A stretch of DNA of 64,000 bases from Candidatus Edwardsbacteria bacterium RifOxyA12_full_54_48 (GCA_001777915.1 MFFN01000001.1:176215-240214); one strand, 5' to 3'. Positions 28,406-38,402 are shown, counted from the stretch's first letter. The notes: generated by a model from the sequence alone, not told the origin. Program-made: numbers and translations.

Positions 28406-29968
28406 ATGGCTGAAATAAACCGATTGAAAGAACAGGCCCGCACTTTCTACCAGAAGGGCGAGTGGGAGAAGGCCAGAAGGGCGGCAGAGCAGATCGTCTC
28501 CATCGAGCCGGAGGATCCCGAATTCACTCTGACCCTGGCCAATATTTATAGGGAAGTGGGAGAGGACCGCAAGGGTCTGGACACCTACGAGAAAGCCCTC
28601 AGGCTTTCGGAGAAGTCCGGGGACTTCAGCCGGGTGATCGCCGCCTCCAAAAGGATTTTGTCTATTGACAAGGATAGGATAGAGTTATATAATAAGACAG
28701 CTGAAGGATACCTTAAACTGGGGCTGAAAAGCGGGGCCGTCCGGGAGTGGATCCGCTTTGCCGACCAGATGAAGATCCGCTCGGATTTTACTGCTATGGC
28801 GGCGGTATACCAGCGGATAACGGACATTATTCCGGAGAATCCCCCCTTAATTGGCAGTTGCCAGAAGATCAGGCAGCTGGCGGATCAGGCGGTTTCCGAC
28901 AATTCGGAGAATGCCCCGGAGCCGGCCGATATTGTACCCTATCGCCGTTTGGTGGACGTGGCCCTGAAGATGGGCCAGGCCAGAAAGATCATCGAAACCC
29001 AGCAGAGCTATGCCCGGGTGCTGCTGAGAAAGGGTTTTGTCCGAAAGGCCAAGGCGGTCTATCAGAAGATCCTGGAACGCGACCCCGGCAATGAAGAGGC
29101 CCTGGCCAAGGTGCTTTCATCGTCCGGGGACGGCGCCCTGGATGATAAAAAACTGCAATCCCAGCTGCTGGAAGCCTGCAAAAACTATCAGGAACTGATC
29201 TGGGGCAAGATCGACGAAGCCTATGAGCCTTATTATGACCTGGGGATTCTTTTCCGACAGGAGGGCTTAAAGGACGAGTCCGTAGTTGAATTTCAGAATT
29301 CCATCAAGGGCGGGGACCGGCAGTTAAAAGGCTTTGAGATGCTGGCGGTATCCTTCCTGGAACAGGGCGATTACGGTCTGGCCAAGGAGGTGCTCAGCCA
29401 GGGTCTTGCCATCCGGAAATTCCTGGACAATGAATATGTGGGCCTGCACTACAACCTGGGGGTGGCCCATGAACAGCTGGGGGAGTTCCAGAAGGCCTTA
29501 TATGAGTACGAGCAGGTCTATGTCATTGACATCACCTATAAGGACGTCGCCAAGCGCCTGAGGGATCTGGAGAACAAGGTCAAGGCCCCACAGCAGACCA
29601 GGATCATCATTCCGGAACCGCCGGAGGCCGGCGGACCGGCTTCCGGCATCGAACCGGGATGGTTGGATCCTGCTGCTGAAGAAGCGCCGGGCCAGCCAGC
29701 GGCCGTTGAGAAGCGGCCCCCAACCACCCCGGCGGAAGATCTCCCCTCTTCAGGCGATGAGGAATTTTATCCCTTGGGGGCGGCGGCCGATCTCCCGGAG
29801 AATGCCATTGATGATAGATATGCCCCGCCGGATGAGGATGGCGACGTTTCTTATCAGCCGGCAAATTTACTGGTGGAGGAAACAGATTCGGAACCGGAAA
29901 CCGAACCGTCCCCCCAGACAGCGCCGATAGTCCTGGGCCCTAAAGACAAAGGACTTTCCTTCCTGTAA
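28406..29968 (+). CDS. TPR repeat protein
   Basis: 520 residues. Residues 1-400 consist of tetratricopeptide helical pairs (for example LKEQARTFYQKGEWEKARRA, AEGYLKLGLKSGAVREW, LHYNLGVAHEQLGEFQKAL). The last 120 residues are Pro/Glu-rich and probably disordered. It has no signal peptide, so it is cytoplasmic or peripheral. The same architecture, including the GLKDESVVEFQNSIKGGDRQLKGFEMLAVSFLEQG-type segment in divided form, recurs in the TPR protein at 30903, so the two are paralogues on either side of an ExeA-like ATPase. They probably act as scaffold partners of that ATPase. Confidence 0.85.
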   Translation: MAEINRLKEQARTFYQKGEWEKARRAAEQIVSIEPEDPEFTLTLANIYREVGEDRKGLDTYEKALRLSEKSGDFSRVIAASKRILSIDKDRIELYNKTAEGYLKLGLKSGAVREWIRFADQMKIRSDFTAMAAVYQRITDIIPENPPLIGSCQKIRQLADQAVSDNSENAPEPADIVPYRRLVDVALKMGQARKIIETQQSYARVLLRKGFVRKAKAVYQKILERDPGNEEALAKVLSSSGDGALDDKKLQSQLLEACKNYQELIWGKIDEAYEPYYDLGILFRQEGLKDESVVEFQNSIKGGDRQLKGFEMLAVSFLEQGDYGLAKEVLSQGLAIRKFLDNEYVGLHYNLGVAHEQLGEFQKALYEYEQVYVIDITYKDVAKRLRDLENKVKAPQQTRIIIPEPPEAGGPASGIEPGWLDPAAEEAPGQPAAVEKRPPTTPAEDLPSSGDEEFYPLGAAADLPENAIDDRYAPPDEDGDVSYQPANLLVEETDSEPETEPSPQTAPIVLGPKDKGLSFL

Positions 29969-29986
29969 TATTTTTTAGGAGAATCA

Positions 29987-30862
29987 ATGGACTACGAAAG
30001 ATTTTTCAAGCTTAATGACGATCCTTTTTCCAATATCCCCGACAGCCGTTTCTACTACGACAGCCCCCAGCACAGCCGGGCCATAATGCACCTGGCCCAC
30101 GTGGCCGAGAGGATGAGGGGGCTGGGGGTGCTGACCGGAGAGGTGGGCACCGGAAAGACCATGCTGGCCCGGCGCCTGCTGGAGATACTCCGGGAGGACG
30201 GACGGTTCGAGACGGCGCTGCTGGTGCTGACCCACGGGGATTTCAGTCCGTTATGGTTCCTTCGAAGAGTGGGCGCCCTGTTGGATGTCAAGGACGTTTC
30301 GGACGATAAGACCCAAGTGTCATCAGCCCTGGCCCGGCGCTTGATGGAGATCCATGCCGAGGGCCGCAAGGCGGTGATCCTGATCGACGAGGCCAATCTC
30401 CTGCGGGGGCAGGCCATGCTGGAGGAGATCCGAGGCCTTTTGAACCTGGAGCTGTCCGATGCCCGGCTGATAACTTTTATTTTGTTCGGCATGACCGAGG
30501 TCAACCAGAACCTGCTGGTGGATGTTTCGCTTAACCAGAGGGTGTCGGTGAAATATCACCTGGGCCCGCTGGATGAGGATGCAGTCAAAGAATACGTCCA
30601 GCATCGTTTGGTGGTGGCCGGCCGGGAGGAGGAGCTTTTTACCGACACTGCCTACCAGCTGATCGCCCGGTATTCCCAGGGCCGCCCCCGGCTGATAAAC
30701 GCCATCTGCGACAACGCCCTGATGGAGGGCTGCCTCCAGGAGAAGGACCTGCTGGACGCCTCGGTGATCCAGATCGTGGCCAACAATCTGGGGTTGGACG
30801 ACGGCGCGGAGCAGACTGCCGGGGTGACGGCCGGGGCCGAGGCCAACGATTACGGTTTCTGA
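29987..30862 (+). CDS. ExeA/GspA-like AAA ATPase
   Basis: 291 residues. It opens with YERFFKLNDDPFSNIPDSRFYY, the typical start of the ExeA family. Walker A is TGEVGTGKT near residue 49, and Walker B is AVILIDEANLL near residue 130. A sensor-like FGMTEVN and an arginine-bearing LNQRVSVKYHLGPLD follow; the C-terminal helical lid includes QGRPRLINAICDNAL. It lacks the peptidoglycan-binding C-terminal domain of full ExeA. Relatives help secretin or pilus assembly, or act in gliding and polysaccharide systems. AGGAG precedes the ATG; flanking TPR genes are on the same transcript. Confidence 0.88.
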   Translation: MDYERFFKLNDDPFSNIPDSRFYYDSPQHSRAIMHLAHVAERMRGLGVLTGEVGTGKTMLARRLLEILREDGRFETALLVLTHGDFSPLWFLRRVGALLDVKDVSDDKTQVSSALARRLMEIHAEGRKAVILIDEANLLRGQAMLEEIRGLLNLELSDARLITFILFGMTEVNQNLLVDVSLNQRVSVKYHLGPLDEDAVKEYVQHRLVVAGREEELFTDTAYQLIARYSQGRPRLINAICDNALMEGCLQEKDLLDASVIQIVANNLGLDDGAEQTAGVTAGAEANDYGF

Positions 30863-30902
30863 TATAACAGCGGACTAAATTCACAAAACAATAAATGGTA
30901 CG

Positions 30903-33161
30903 ATGGCAAAAGTTGATCAAATAAGAGCCAAGGCGGCCGAGTATTTTCAAAAGGGCGATTTCGCCAAAGCGGTGAGCGAGTACAAGAAAGTGCTGGACCT
31001 GGAGCCCGGCAATGCCAGCACCTATAATTTCATCGGCGACGCCTATGTGAAGCTGTCCAATGTCGGAGAGGCGGTCTCCAGCTATCTGGAGGCGGTCAGG
31101 GGCTACAGCAACGACGCCCTTTATAACAATGCCATTGCGGTCTGCAAGAAGATACTCCGGGTCAACAAGGACGACCCCGAGGTATACAAGACCCTGGGCG
31201 ATCTGTATATCCAGCAGGGGCTGGTCAACGAGGCCATCACCAACCTTCTGGAATACGCCGAGCGGAAGATCAAGCAGGGAAAAGCCGATGAGGCCTTCCC
31301 GATCTATCACCAGATCGTAGAGATCAACCCCCAGAATCTGGCGGTACGCTCCAAATTGGCCGAGATGTATCTGACCCAGAAGAAGATCCCCGAAGCCATA
31401 GAAGAATTCTCCCAGCTGGCCAAAACCTACCGGGATCAAGGCCGGATGATCGAAGCCGAGTCCCTGGAGGCCAAGGTCAGGGGGATGAAAGGGGAGGCCG
31501 CACCGGCCCAGGCAGCGCCGGAGGCCGAGGTCAAGCCCGATTCCATCATCGAGGAGCTTTCCCAGCAGCGGCCCGAAACCCCGGCCCAGAAACAAACCAC
31601 CCCGGAACTGGTGATCGATAAAGAACCGGAGCCGCCCCGGGAGGAAGAGGCGGCCAAACAGGACTGGGCCACCAACATCGAACTGGGCGACCTGCTGGTC
31701 GAGATCGGTTCCACCCAGGAGGCCCTGGACCAATACCACACCGCGGCCAACGGCTACATGAACGACGGCAACGTGGGAAAATCGGTGGAGGTATATAAGA
31801 AGATAGCCAACCTGCAGCCCTTGGAGCTGCGCAGCCGCCAGAAGCTGGTGGAGATCGCCCTGCAAAACAACCAGCAGGATGATCTGATAGAGGCCTACCT
31901 GGGCCTGGCCGAATGCTTGCACCGCAGGGAACTGAGGGAACAGGCTGCGGCGGTCTATCAGAAGGTTCTGGAGATGGACCCGGTCAACGAGAGCGCCCTG
32001 GAGAGTCTGTCTCTATTGCTGCCGGAGATGCCCGAGGGGGCCTTTGAGATGCCGGGCATGGAGATCCATCAAGAGCCGGCGTCTCCACAGGAGGCGGTTC
32101 CCGATATATCATTCATCCAGCCGACAGCCCCCCAGTTCGAGGAGCAACCCCAAGCACAGGAGCCCGCTGCCTGGCCGCCGGAACCGGCCCCGGTTGAGGC
32201 CCCGCCGGCCTGGGAGGCACCACAGCCCGAGCCGGAAAATGCCCAGCCGGAAAGCTTCATGCATCACGGCGAGCCCCAGCCGGAGGAGCCGCAGTTCCAC
32301 GGCCAGCCGGCCGAACCGCCGGCCAGCGATGACGTCCATTGGGGGCGGGAGATCGTGGAGGGGGGCCGCCAGTCCCGGGTCAAGTTCAGCGTGGCCGATG
32401 AGGAGCCGGCCACCGCTCCGGGGGCCCAGGAAGAATTTCTGTCGCTTCAGGACATTCTGGCCGAGTTCAAGGAAGGGGTCTACCAAAGCATAAACCAGGA
32501 GGATTTCCAGGGCCATTACGACCTGGGCATAGCCTATAAAGAAATGGGCCTGGTCGAGGAGGCCATTGCCGAGTTCCAGATTGCCTCCAAGGGCGAGAAG
32601 GAGCGCCTTAAGTCCTTCGAGATGCTGGGCATCTGTTTCCTGGATCGGGGGGAGCCCAAGTTCGCCGTCAAACAACTGGAGCGCGGCCTCTCCACTCCGG
32701 GCTACAGCGATGAGGACTATATCGGCCTGCGTTATAGCCTGGCCCAGGCCTATGAACTGACCGGGGAGATCCCCAGCGCCATCAAGACCTTGGAGGATAT
32801 CTACACCACCGATGTCAACTTCAGGGATGTGGGACAGAGGCTGCAATCCCTGAGGGCCTCCCTGGCGCCCGCCGCCCCTCCGGCCGCAACACCCCGGCCG
32901 GCGCCTCAACCGGCCCCGCCTCCGGCTCCCCAGCCCCGGCCGGCCGCCCCGGTCCCCCAGCCGCCGGCTGCCAGGCCGATGCCCCAGGCTCCGCAGATCC
33001 AACGCCCGGCTGCGCCTCCGCCCAGACCGGCCATGCAGCCGGCCGCCCCGGCCCCCCAGTACCAGCCGGCGCCGGAGCCCGAAGCTGAATCAGCCCCCAA
33101 GCCCAAGCCCATTCCCTCCAAGCTTAAGAAACCGGAAAAACAGAGGATATCCTACGTTTAA
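30903..33161 (+). CDS. Large TPR protein with proline-rich regions
   Basis: 752 residues: a TPR block (about 1-200), a linker rich in Pro, Glu and Ala, a second TPR block (about 250-370), a long Pro/Gln/Glu-rich region, a third TPR block (about 525-650) and a Pro/Ala-rich tail. The third block matches the C-terminal TPR segment of the protein at 28406. It has no signal peptide. The long low-complexity linkers suggest a flexible cytoplasmic scaffold. It is probably functionally linked to the ExeA-like ATPase just upstream, 40 bases away. Confidence 0.85.
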   Translation: MAKVDQIRAKAAEYFQKGDFAKAVSEYKKVLDLEPGNASTYNFIGDAYVKLSNVGEAVSSYLEAVRGYSNDALYNNAIAVCKKILRVNKDDPEVYKTLGDLYIQQGLVNEAITNLLEYAERKIKQGKADEAFPIYHQIVEINPQNLAVRSKLAEMYLTQKKIPEAIEEFSQLAKTYRDQGRMIEAESLEAKVRGMKGEAAPAQAAPEAEVKPDSIIEELSQQRPETPAQKQTTPELVIDKEPEPPREEEAAKQDWATNIELGDLLVEIGSTQEALDQYHTAANGYMNDGNVGKSVEVYKKIANLQPLELRSRQKLVEIALQNNQQDDLIEAYLGLAECLHRRELREQAAAVYQKVLEMDPVNESALESLSLLLPEMPEGAFEMPGMEIHQEPASPQEAVPDISFIQPTAPQFEEQPQAQEPAAWPPEPAPVEAPPAWEAPQPEPENAQPESFMHHGEPQPEEPQFHGQPAEPPASDDVHWGREIVEGGRQSRVKFSVADEEPATAPGAQEEFLSLQDILAEFKEGVYQSINQEDFQGHYDLGIAYKEMGLVEEAIAEFQIASKGEKERLKSFEMLGICFLDRGEPKFAVKQLERGLSTPGYSDEDYIGLRYSLAQAYELTGEIPSAIKTLEDIYTTDVNFRDVGQRLQSLRASLAPAAPPAATPRPAPQPAPPPAPQPRPAAPVPQPPAARPMPQAPQIQRPAAPPPRPAMQPAAPAPQYQPAPEPEAESAPKPKPIPSKLKKPEKQRISYV

Positions 33162-33172
33162 TATGGTTTGAG

Positions 33173-35506
33173 ATGGACAGATACCCGGCCCTGAAAATTT
33201 TCATAATCTTGTTATTAGGGGTGCTGGCCGCTTCGGCCTTCCGCATCCCTTTTATTTTTTCAGGGCTGCTGGCTGCGGCAGCGCTGCTGCTTGTCTGGGC
33301 CGGGCACAGATTCGGGATCAAAACGGTTGCCCCGGGCCTATCTCTGACCCTGCTGGCGGCAGGACTGGCCAGTTATCAAACAAGGCACTCCACCGTTCCT
33401 CCCCACTGGGCCCACGGCAGCCAACAGATCCTGCTGGCAAAAATTATCTCCGAACCCCGCCGGACTGACAGGGGATGGAGGTTTGTCTCCCGGACGATCG
33501 CCCGGCGCAGCGGAGGATCGTGGCAGCCGGCCGATAGGAAAGTAATGACCTATATCGGCTCTCCAGAGGAAAGCCGGCCGGAGTACGGGGATGTATTGAC
33601 GGTGGAGGGGATCTGGCGTAAGGCCGCCGAGCGGCGCAATCCCGGAGGGTTCGATTACCGCCGGTATCTGGAACGCCAGGAGGTGTCCGGGATATTCACC
33701 GCCAGCCGCCACAGGATCATATCGCATTCGCGGGGCAATATTGTGGTATCCGGCCTGATCATCCCCCTGCGCCGGTATGTCCGGGTGACCATCGAGCGCT
33801 ATCTGGGCGGCGACCCGGGATCCCTGCTGGCCGGGCTGCTGCTGGGGGAGCGATACAACCTCTCCCGGCCGGTCCGGGAGGCCTTCTCCGACACCGGGAC
33901 CGCCCATGTGCTGGCGGTGTCCGGGCTTCATGCGGCGCTGATGGCCTTCATTATTTTCATCATCCTGCGCCTGTTGCAGCTGCCCAAACGGGCAGCCAGC
34001 CTGGGGACGGCGGCCGGGCTAGCTATCTATACTTTGCTGGCCGGGGCCAGCCCTTCCATCGTCCGCTCCTCCATCATGGTGGGGGCGGTGCTGCTGGGCG
34101 GGCTGTTCGAGCGCCGGGGGAACGGTCTGAACATGCTGGGGCTGGCCGGCCTGTTGATCCTGGCCTTCTGGCCGGATGCGGCCTGGGACATCGGCTTCCA
34201 GCTGTCCTTTGCCGCCACCGCCGGGATATTGATATTGACCAGGCCCATCGAATCACTTCTTTTCCGGACCTGGGGATCGGCTCTGGCAAGGAAATGGATA
34301 TTGACCCCGCTGGCGGTGTCCCTGGCCGCCCAGATATTCACCGCACCGCTGCTGGCCTGGTATTTCCACCGCATCCCGCTGATCTCGCTGGTTGCCAACC
34401 TGGTGGTGGTGCCGCTGACCGGCCTGATCCTGGCCCTGGCCTTGGCGATGGTGCTTTTAAATCTTCTGGGGGGCTGGGTGAGCTGGCCCATCGCCGCCAG
34501 CGCCTATCTGTTCTCCAAGATAATGCTGGAATCGGTATCGTTCTTCAGCCGGTTGAAATTGGGGACCATCAACTGGCCGACCGTAAGCTGGCCCCAGCTG
34601 GCGTTGTATGCCGGGATCTGCCTGCTGCCGTTCCTGTGGCGCCGGGCCGGGAAGCCCCGTCTGGCGGCCATCTCGGTGGTCATGGCGGCGGCCGCGGTGC
34701 TGGTGTGGCAGCAGGCCCTGGCCCGGCCGGCCGGCCTGAGGGTCACCTTTCTGGATGTGGGCCAGGGCGACTGCGCCTTGGTGGAGATGCCCAACGGAGC
34801 AAGATATCTGATAGACGCCGGACTTTGCACTCCGACCCGCGACAGCGGGAGGGATGTGATCCTGCCTTTCTTAAGGGCCAGGGGGATCACCCGGCTGGAT
34901 AATGTGGTGATCAGCCACAGCGACGCCGACCACTGCGGCGGCCTGTCCTACCTGCTGGATCATCTGGACATCAGGAACCTTGTCATCAGCGATCATCCCA
35001 GTAGCCAGCCGATGTTCAACCGCGCCCTGGAACAGGCCCGGACGGGAAATGTCCCGCTGCAGGCCGTCTCCGGCTACGACACCCTGTGCGGGATCTGGCC
35101 GGCCCGGGGCTTTCTCTATTCCCGGGAGGACCTCACTCCCAACGGAAACGAGTCTTCGCTGATATTATATCTGCAGTACGGCCGGACCAATATCCTATTC
35201 GTCGGGGATATGGGGCCGGAGCTGGAGGATATCCTGCTGCAGAAGGGCCTGCTGGGAAGATGCCGGGTGCTTAAAGTTCCCCACCACGGGGCCCGGCCCA
35301 ATAATCCGGAGGAACTGGCGGAGATCATTCGCCCTGAGCTGGCCGTGATATCGGTGGGAGAGGACAACCGTTTCGGTCACCCGGCCCGGGAGGCGGTGGA
35401 AAATTATACTGCTATCGGCTCAACCGTATACCGGACCGACCTATGTGGCGCCGTAATAATGGAGAGCGACGGGGAGAACATAACCTGCAAAAGCATGATA
35501 GAGTAA
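33173..35506 (+). CDS. comEC: ComEC/Rec2 DNA-uptake channel
   Basis: 777 residues, the normal full length. Layout: N-terminal hydrophobic segments and a soluble OB-like domain (to about 200), then the competence channel domain with many membrane segments ([12 protein letters not shown] near 245, then [13 protein letters not shown]). The C-terminal metallo-beta-lactamase-like domain carries [18 protein letters not shown], the HSDADHCGG metal motif, and VPHHGARPN. ComEC carries one DNA strand across the inner membrane in natural transformation. Eleven bases follow the TPR gene; deoC comes ten bases later. No other competence genes are in view. Confidence 0.93.
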   Translation: MDRYPALKIFIILLLGVLAASAFRIPFIFSGLLAAAALLLVWAGHRFGIKTVAPGLSLTLLAAGLASYQTRHSTVPPHWAHGSQQILLAKIISEPRRTDRGWRFVSRTIARRSGGSWQPADRKVMTYIGSPEESRPEYGDVLTVEGIWRKAAERRNPGGFDYRRYLERQEVSGIFTASRHRIISHSRGNIVVSGLIIPLRRYVRVTIERYLGGDPGSLLAGLLLGERYNLSRPVREAFSDTGTAHVLAVSGLHAALMAFIIFIILRLLQLPKRAASLGTAAGLAIYTLLAGASPSIVRSSIMVGAVLLGGLFERRGNGLNMLGLAGLLILAFWPDAAWDIGFQLSFAATAGILILTRPIESLLFRTWGSALARKWILTPLAVSLAAQIFTAPLLAWYFHRIPLISLVANLVVVPLTGLILALALAMVLLNLLGGWVSWPIAASAYLFSKIMLESVSFFSRLKLGTINWPTVSWPQLALYAGICLLPFLWRRAGKPRLAAISVVMAAAAVLVWQQALARPAGLRVTFLDVGQGDCALVEMPNGARYLIDAGLCTPTRDSGRDVILPFLRARGITRLDNVVISHSDADHCGGLSYLLDHLDIRNLVISDHPSSQPMFNRALEQARTGNVPLQAVSGYDTLCGIWPARGFLYSREDLTPNGNESSLILYLQYGRTNILFVGDMGPELEDILLQKGLLGRCRVLKVPHHGARPNNPEELAEIIRPELAVISVGEDNRFGHPAREAVENYTAIGSTVYRTDLCGAVIMESDGENITCKSMIE

Positions 35507-35516
35507 GGAGAACAGC

Positions 35517-36293
35517 ATGAAGGACCTGATCGAAAAGATGGCCCAGAAGCTTAACAACTCCGGGGTTCAGACCGATTGCCAGAGGCCTCTCTCCGGCGCC
35601 GGGAGATCGGTAAAGGACGAGATCGCCGGGGCGCAAAAAGTGCGGGAGCCAAAAGAGCTGGCGGCCTACATCGACCATACCCTGCTCAAGCCGGATGCAG
35701 ACCGAAATGCAATCATTGAACTTTGCAGTCAGGCAGTTGAGAACGGATTCTGCTCGGTGTGCATCAATCCCTATTGGCTGCCGTTGGCCAAAGAAAATCT
35801 AAAGGGCAGCACTGTCAAATTATGCACGGTGTGCGGCTTTCCGCTGGGGGCGGACGATCCGTCCCTGAAGTCTGATGAAGCCCGAAAGGCGGTTGAGCAG
35901 GGGGCCGACGAGGTGGACATGGTGATCAACATCGGAGCCTTGCGCTCCGGCCGTTACCGTGAGGTCTTCGACGACATTTCCGGAGTGGTCAGGGCGGCCG
36001 GAGGAAAAATCGTGAAGGTGATCATCGAGACCTGCCTGCTGACCCAGGAACAGAAGATAGAGGCCTGCCTGCTGGCCAAAGGCGCCGGGGCGCATTTCGT
36101 GAAGACCTCCACCGGATTCTCCAGCGGCGGGGCAACGATTGCCGATATCGCCCTGATGCGGGAAACAGTCGGGCCGGATTTGGGAGTGAAAGCCTCCGGC
36201 GGGGTGAAGACGGGCGAGGACGCGCTGGCCATGATAAAAGCCGGGGCCAACCGGATAGGGACCTCAGCCGGAGTTAAAATTATTGGTAAATAG
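35517..36293 (+). CDS. deoC: Deoxyribose-phosphate aldolase
   Basis: 258 residues. It cleaves 2-deoxyribose-5-phosphate to acetaldehyde and glyceraldehyde-3-phosphate. The Schiff-base Lys is in HFVKTSTGF; the other conserved blocks are [40 protein letters not shown] and [13 protein letters not shown]. An N-terminal extension of about 45 residues precedes the usual start of the family. A later start is not offered by a good ATG, so I keep ATG 35517, which follows AAGGAG. It may salvage the sugar of imported DNA, given comEC next door, though that is inference. Confidence 0.95.
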   Translation: MKDLIEKMAQKLNNSGVQTDCQRPLSGAGRSVKDEIAGAQKVREPKELAAYIDHTLLKPDADRNAIIELCSQAVENGFCSVCINPYWLPLAKENLKGSTVKLCTVCGFPLGADDPSLKSDEARKAVEQGADEVDMVINIGALRSGRYREVFDDISGVVRAAGGKIVKVIIETCLLTQEQKIEACLLAKGAGAHFVKTSTGFSSGGATIADIALMRETVGPDLGVKASGGVKTGEDALAMIKAGANRIGTSAGVKIIGK

Positions 36294-36310
36294 GGGAATC
36301 CATATATTTA

Positions 36311-36337
36311 AAAGGCGGGCAACCCCGCCTTTTTTTA
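36311..36337 (+). terminator. Rho-independent terminator after deoC
   Basis: AAGGCGGG and CCCGCCTT pair around a CAAC loop, and a T7 run follows. It ends the TPR/comEC/deoC transcript. Confidence 0.9.
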
Positions 36338-36414
36338 TTTTCACCTGAAATTATATGTGCTATCATCTTCAATTTAGAAGACTTACCTGCTATCCAACAA
36401 AAATCATATAAACA

Positions 36415-36444
36415 TTGACACTTATTCGTAACTTGTGCTAAAAT
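36415..36444 (+). promoter_or_regulatory. Promoter with near-leaderless start
   Basis: Consensus TTGACA, an 18-base spacer, then TAAAAT. The -10 element ends ten bases before the ATG at 36455, so the predicted +1 lies only a few bases before the start codon, leaving no room for a Shine-Dalgarno site. Confidence 0.6.
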
Positions 36445-36454
36445 AACAAATTAC

Positions 36455-37102
36455 ATGATATACGGGAAAAAGCTATTAAAAATATATAAAATTCTTTTAA
36501 AAGAATACGGACCCCAGGAATGGTGGCCGGCCGACAGCCCTTTCGAGGTGATGCTCGGCGCGGTGCTTACCCAGAATACCAATTGGCTAAATGTTTCCCG
36601 GGCGATAGAGAATTTGAAGAAGAAGGATCTGATCTGCCCGCATAAAATTGCTGTCGTTTCCAAACGAAAATTGATCGCGGCCATCAGGCCGTCCGGCTTC
36701 TACAACCAGAAAGCCGCGTATTTAAAGGGTCTCAGCCAATATGTCCTGCAGAGATTTTCCGGCGATTTAAGAAAAATGTCTCGGTTCGAAACCAGCGTTC
36801 TGCGAAACGAACTGCTGGCCATCAGAGGCCTGGGTCCGGAGACGGTTGATTCAATCCTGCTCTATGCCCTGAACCAACCGGTCTTCGTGATAGACGCCTA
36901 TACCCGGCGGATCTTCGGCCGCCACGGGATTAAAATAAAAGGATCGGATTATTCCGGCTGGCAAAAGTTCTTCGAATCGCATCTGCCGAAGGATCAAGGG
37001 TTATTCAATGAGTATCATGCCCTGATCGTCCGGCTGGCCAAGGAGAGATGCCGCCAGAGGCCCGATTGCCAGGGGTGTCCCCTGGAGGGTGTGACTTTAT
37101 AA
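36455..37102 (+). CDS. Endonuclease III-related DNA glycosylase (COG2231 type)
   Basis: 215 residues of the HhH-GPD superfamily. The opening EYGPQEWWPADSPFEVMLGAVLTQNTNW is typical of this branch in shorter pieces. The helix-hairpin-helix is IRGLGPETVDSILLYAL, and FVIDAYTRRIF carries the catalytic Asp. The C-terminus has three Cys (C-x5-C-x2-C) and ends at CPLEGVTL, so the fourth ligand of the classic [4Fe-4S] loop is missing. Some relatives in this branch act on alkylated bases. The start follows a strong promoter by only about ten bases, which suggests a leaderless message. Confidence 0.85.
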   Translation: MIYGKKLLKIYKILLKEYGPQEWWPADSPFEVMLGAVLTQNTNWLNVSRAIENLKKKDLICPHKIAVVSKRKLIAAIRPSGFYNQKAAYLKGLSQYVLQRFSGDLRKMSRFETSVLRNELLAIRGLGPETVDSILLYALNQPVFVIDAYTRRIFGRHGIKIKGSDYSGWQKFFESHLPKDQGLFNEYHALIVRLAKERCRQRPDCQGCPLEGVTL

Positions 37103-37167
37103 ACTAATATGCTTTATCAGAAACGCGGCATTGCGATTATTACTACGGCGGTTAAATACAGTGATCC

Positions 37168-37349
37168 GTCATTCCTGCGAAGGCAGGAATCCAGGTCTGA
37201 ATGCCAGCCGGAATTTATCCCGCACTTGATGCGGGAATGTCATGACAATAGGGGTTATTGATCTATTTGATCGCCGAGCTAATATAACCTTATTTCTGGC
37301 AGATGAGGCAATCTGGATATTCTTGGATTCCTGCCTTCGCAGGAATGAC
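37168..37349. repeat. Inverted 26-base repeat pair, MITE-like
   Basis: GTCATTCCTGCGAAGGCAGG and the bases after it (37168-37193) recur as an exact inverted copy at 37324-37349. Each arm is itself a hairpin around CGAAGG/CCTTCG. The 182-base unit also holds a smaller hairpin, CCCGCACTTGATGCGGG. No gene is seen in the interval 37103-37400. It resembles a non-autonomous element with terminal inverted repeats. Confidence 0.7.
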
Positions 37350-37400
37350 CTGACTAAAACCTTTCAAACCTATATAACCTTTATAATATTCGGTAATCCG

Positions 37401-38402
37401 ATGCCCATCATCGAAGTAAATGAACTGGTCAAGAATTTCCGGACCTTCCGCCGGCGGAGCGGGCTGTGGGGATCCTTCAAGGACCTGGTCAACCGCAAGT
37501 ACGAGATCGTCAAAGCGGTTGATCATATCAGCTTCTCCGTCGAACCGGGCGAGATGGTGGGCTATATAGGGGCCAACGGGGCCGGCAAGTCCACCACCAT
37601 CAAGATGCTGACCGGGATCCTGGTGCCCACCTCGGGCAGCATCAGCGTCCAGGGGCTGGTGCCCTACAAAAAAAGATACCAGCACGTCAGGCAGATCGGG
37701 GTGGTGTTCGGCCAGCGCACCCAGCTGTGGTGGGACATCGCGGTGATCGAGGCCCTGCGTCTGCTGCAGAAGATATACGAGATACCCCAGGCCGATTTCG
37801 AGGCCCGGCTCCAAAAGTTCGAGGAGGTGCTGGGGATCGCGGACCTGCTGAACATTCCGGTCCGCAAGCTGTCGCTGGGCCAGCGGATGCGCTGCGACCT
37901 GGCGGCCTCGCTGCTGCACAACCCCCCGGTGCTGTTTCTGGACGAGCCCACCATCGGGCTGGACATCGCGGTCAAATCCAGCATCCGGGACTTCATCAAG
38001 GAGATCAACCGGGAATACAACACCACCGTGATCCTGACCACCCACGACCTGAGCGACATCGAGCATCTCTGCCGCCGGGTGATCATGATCGATCACGGAC
38101 AGCTGATCTACGACGGGGACCTGAAATCGCTCAAGGACCGGGCGGTGGGCACCAGGCGCCTGCTGGTGGACTTCATCCTGCCCATGGGACGGCCGGGCCT
38201 GGAGAAGGTGCTGGCGGGATGTCCGGTGGAGATGGAGAGCAGCAATCCCTTCCATTGGGAGTTCGCCTTCGACCGGAAAAAGGTGGCCGCTCCGGAGATA
38301 ATCGGCCAGCTGCTGTCCAAGCTTGAAGTGAGGGACCTGGAGCTGGAGAATCCCAAGATCGAGGACGTGGTCCGGGAGATCTACCAGCAGGGGCAGAAGT
38401 GA
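37401..38402 (+). CDS. ABC-2 type transporter, ATP-binding protein
   Basis: 333 residues from the ATG at 37401; the longer open frame runs back through the MITE-like repeat and is not credible. Walker A is GANGAGKST near residue 57, the Q-loop is in GVVFGQRTQLWWD, the ABC signature is LSLGQRMR, Walker B is PVLFLDEPTIGLD, and the H-loop is in TTHDLSD. The 37-residue lead before the core and a C-terminal extension of about 80 residues match the COG4586 group. It powers export by the two permeases that follow; substrate unknown. Confidence 0.92.
   Translation: MPIIEVNELVKNFRTFRRRSGLWGSFKDLVNRKYEIVKAVDHISFSVEPGEMVGYIGANGAGKSTTIKMLTGILVPTSGSISVQGLVPYKKRYQHVRQIGVVFGQRTQLWWDIAVIEALRLLQKIYEIPQADFEARLQKFEEVLGIADLLNIPVRKLSLGQRMRCDLAASLLHNPPVLFLDEPTIGLDIAVKSSIRDFIKEINREYNTTVILTTHDLSDIEHLCRRVIMIDHGQLIYDGDLKSLKDRAVGTRRLLVDFILPMGRPGLEKVLAGCPVEMESSNPFHWEFAFDRKKVAAPEIIGQLLSKLEVRDLELENPKIEDVVREIYQQGQK

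Noticed and set aside
30639-31922. 427-codon open frame on the minus strand
   Set aside because: It runs opposite two well-supported plus-strand genes (ExeA-like and TPR) and has shadow-type composition.
37242-37400. N-terminal extension of the ABC ATPase
   Set aside because: The frame is open by chance through the MITE-like repeat; the family start fits ATG 37401.
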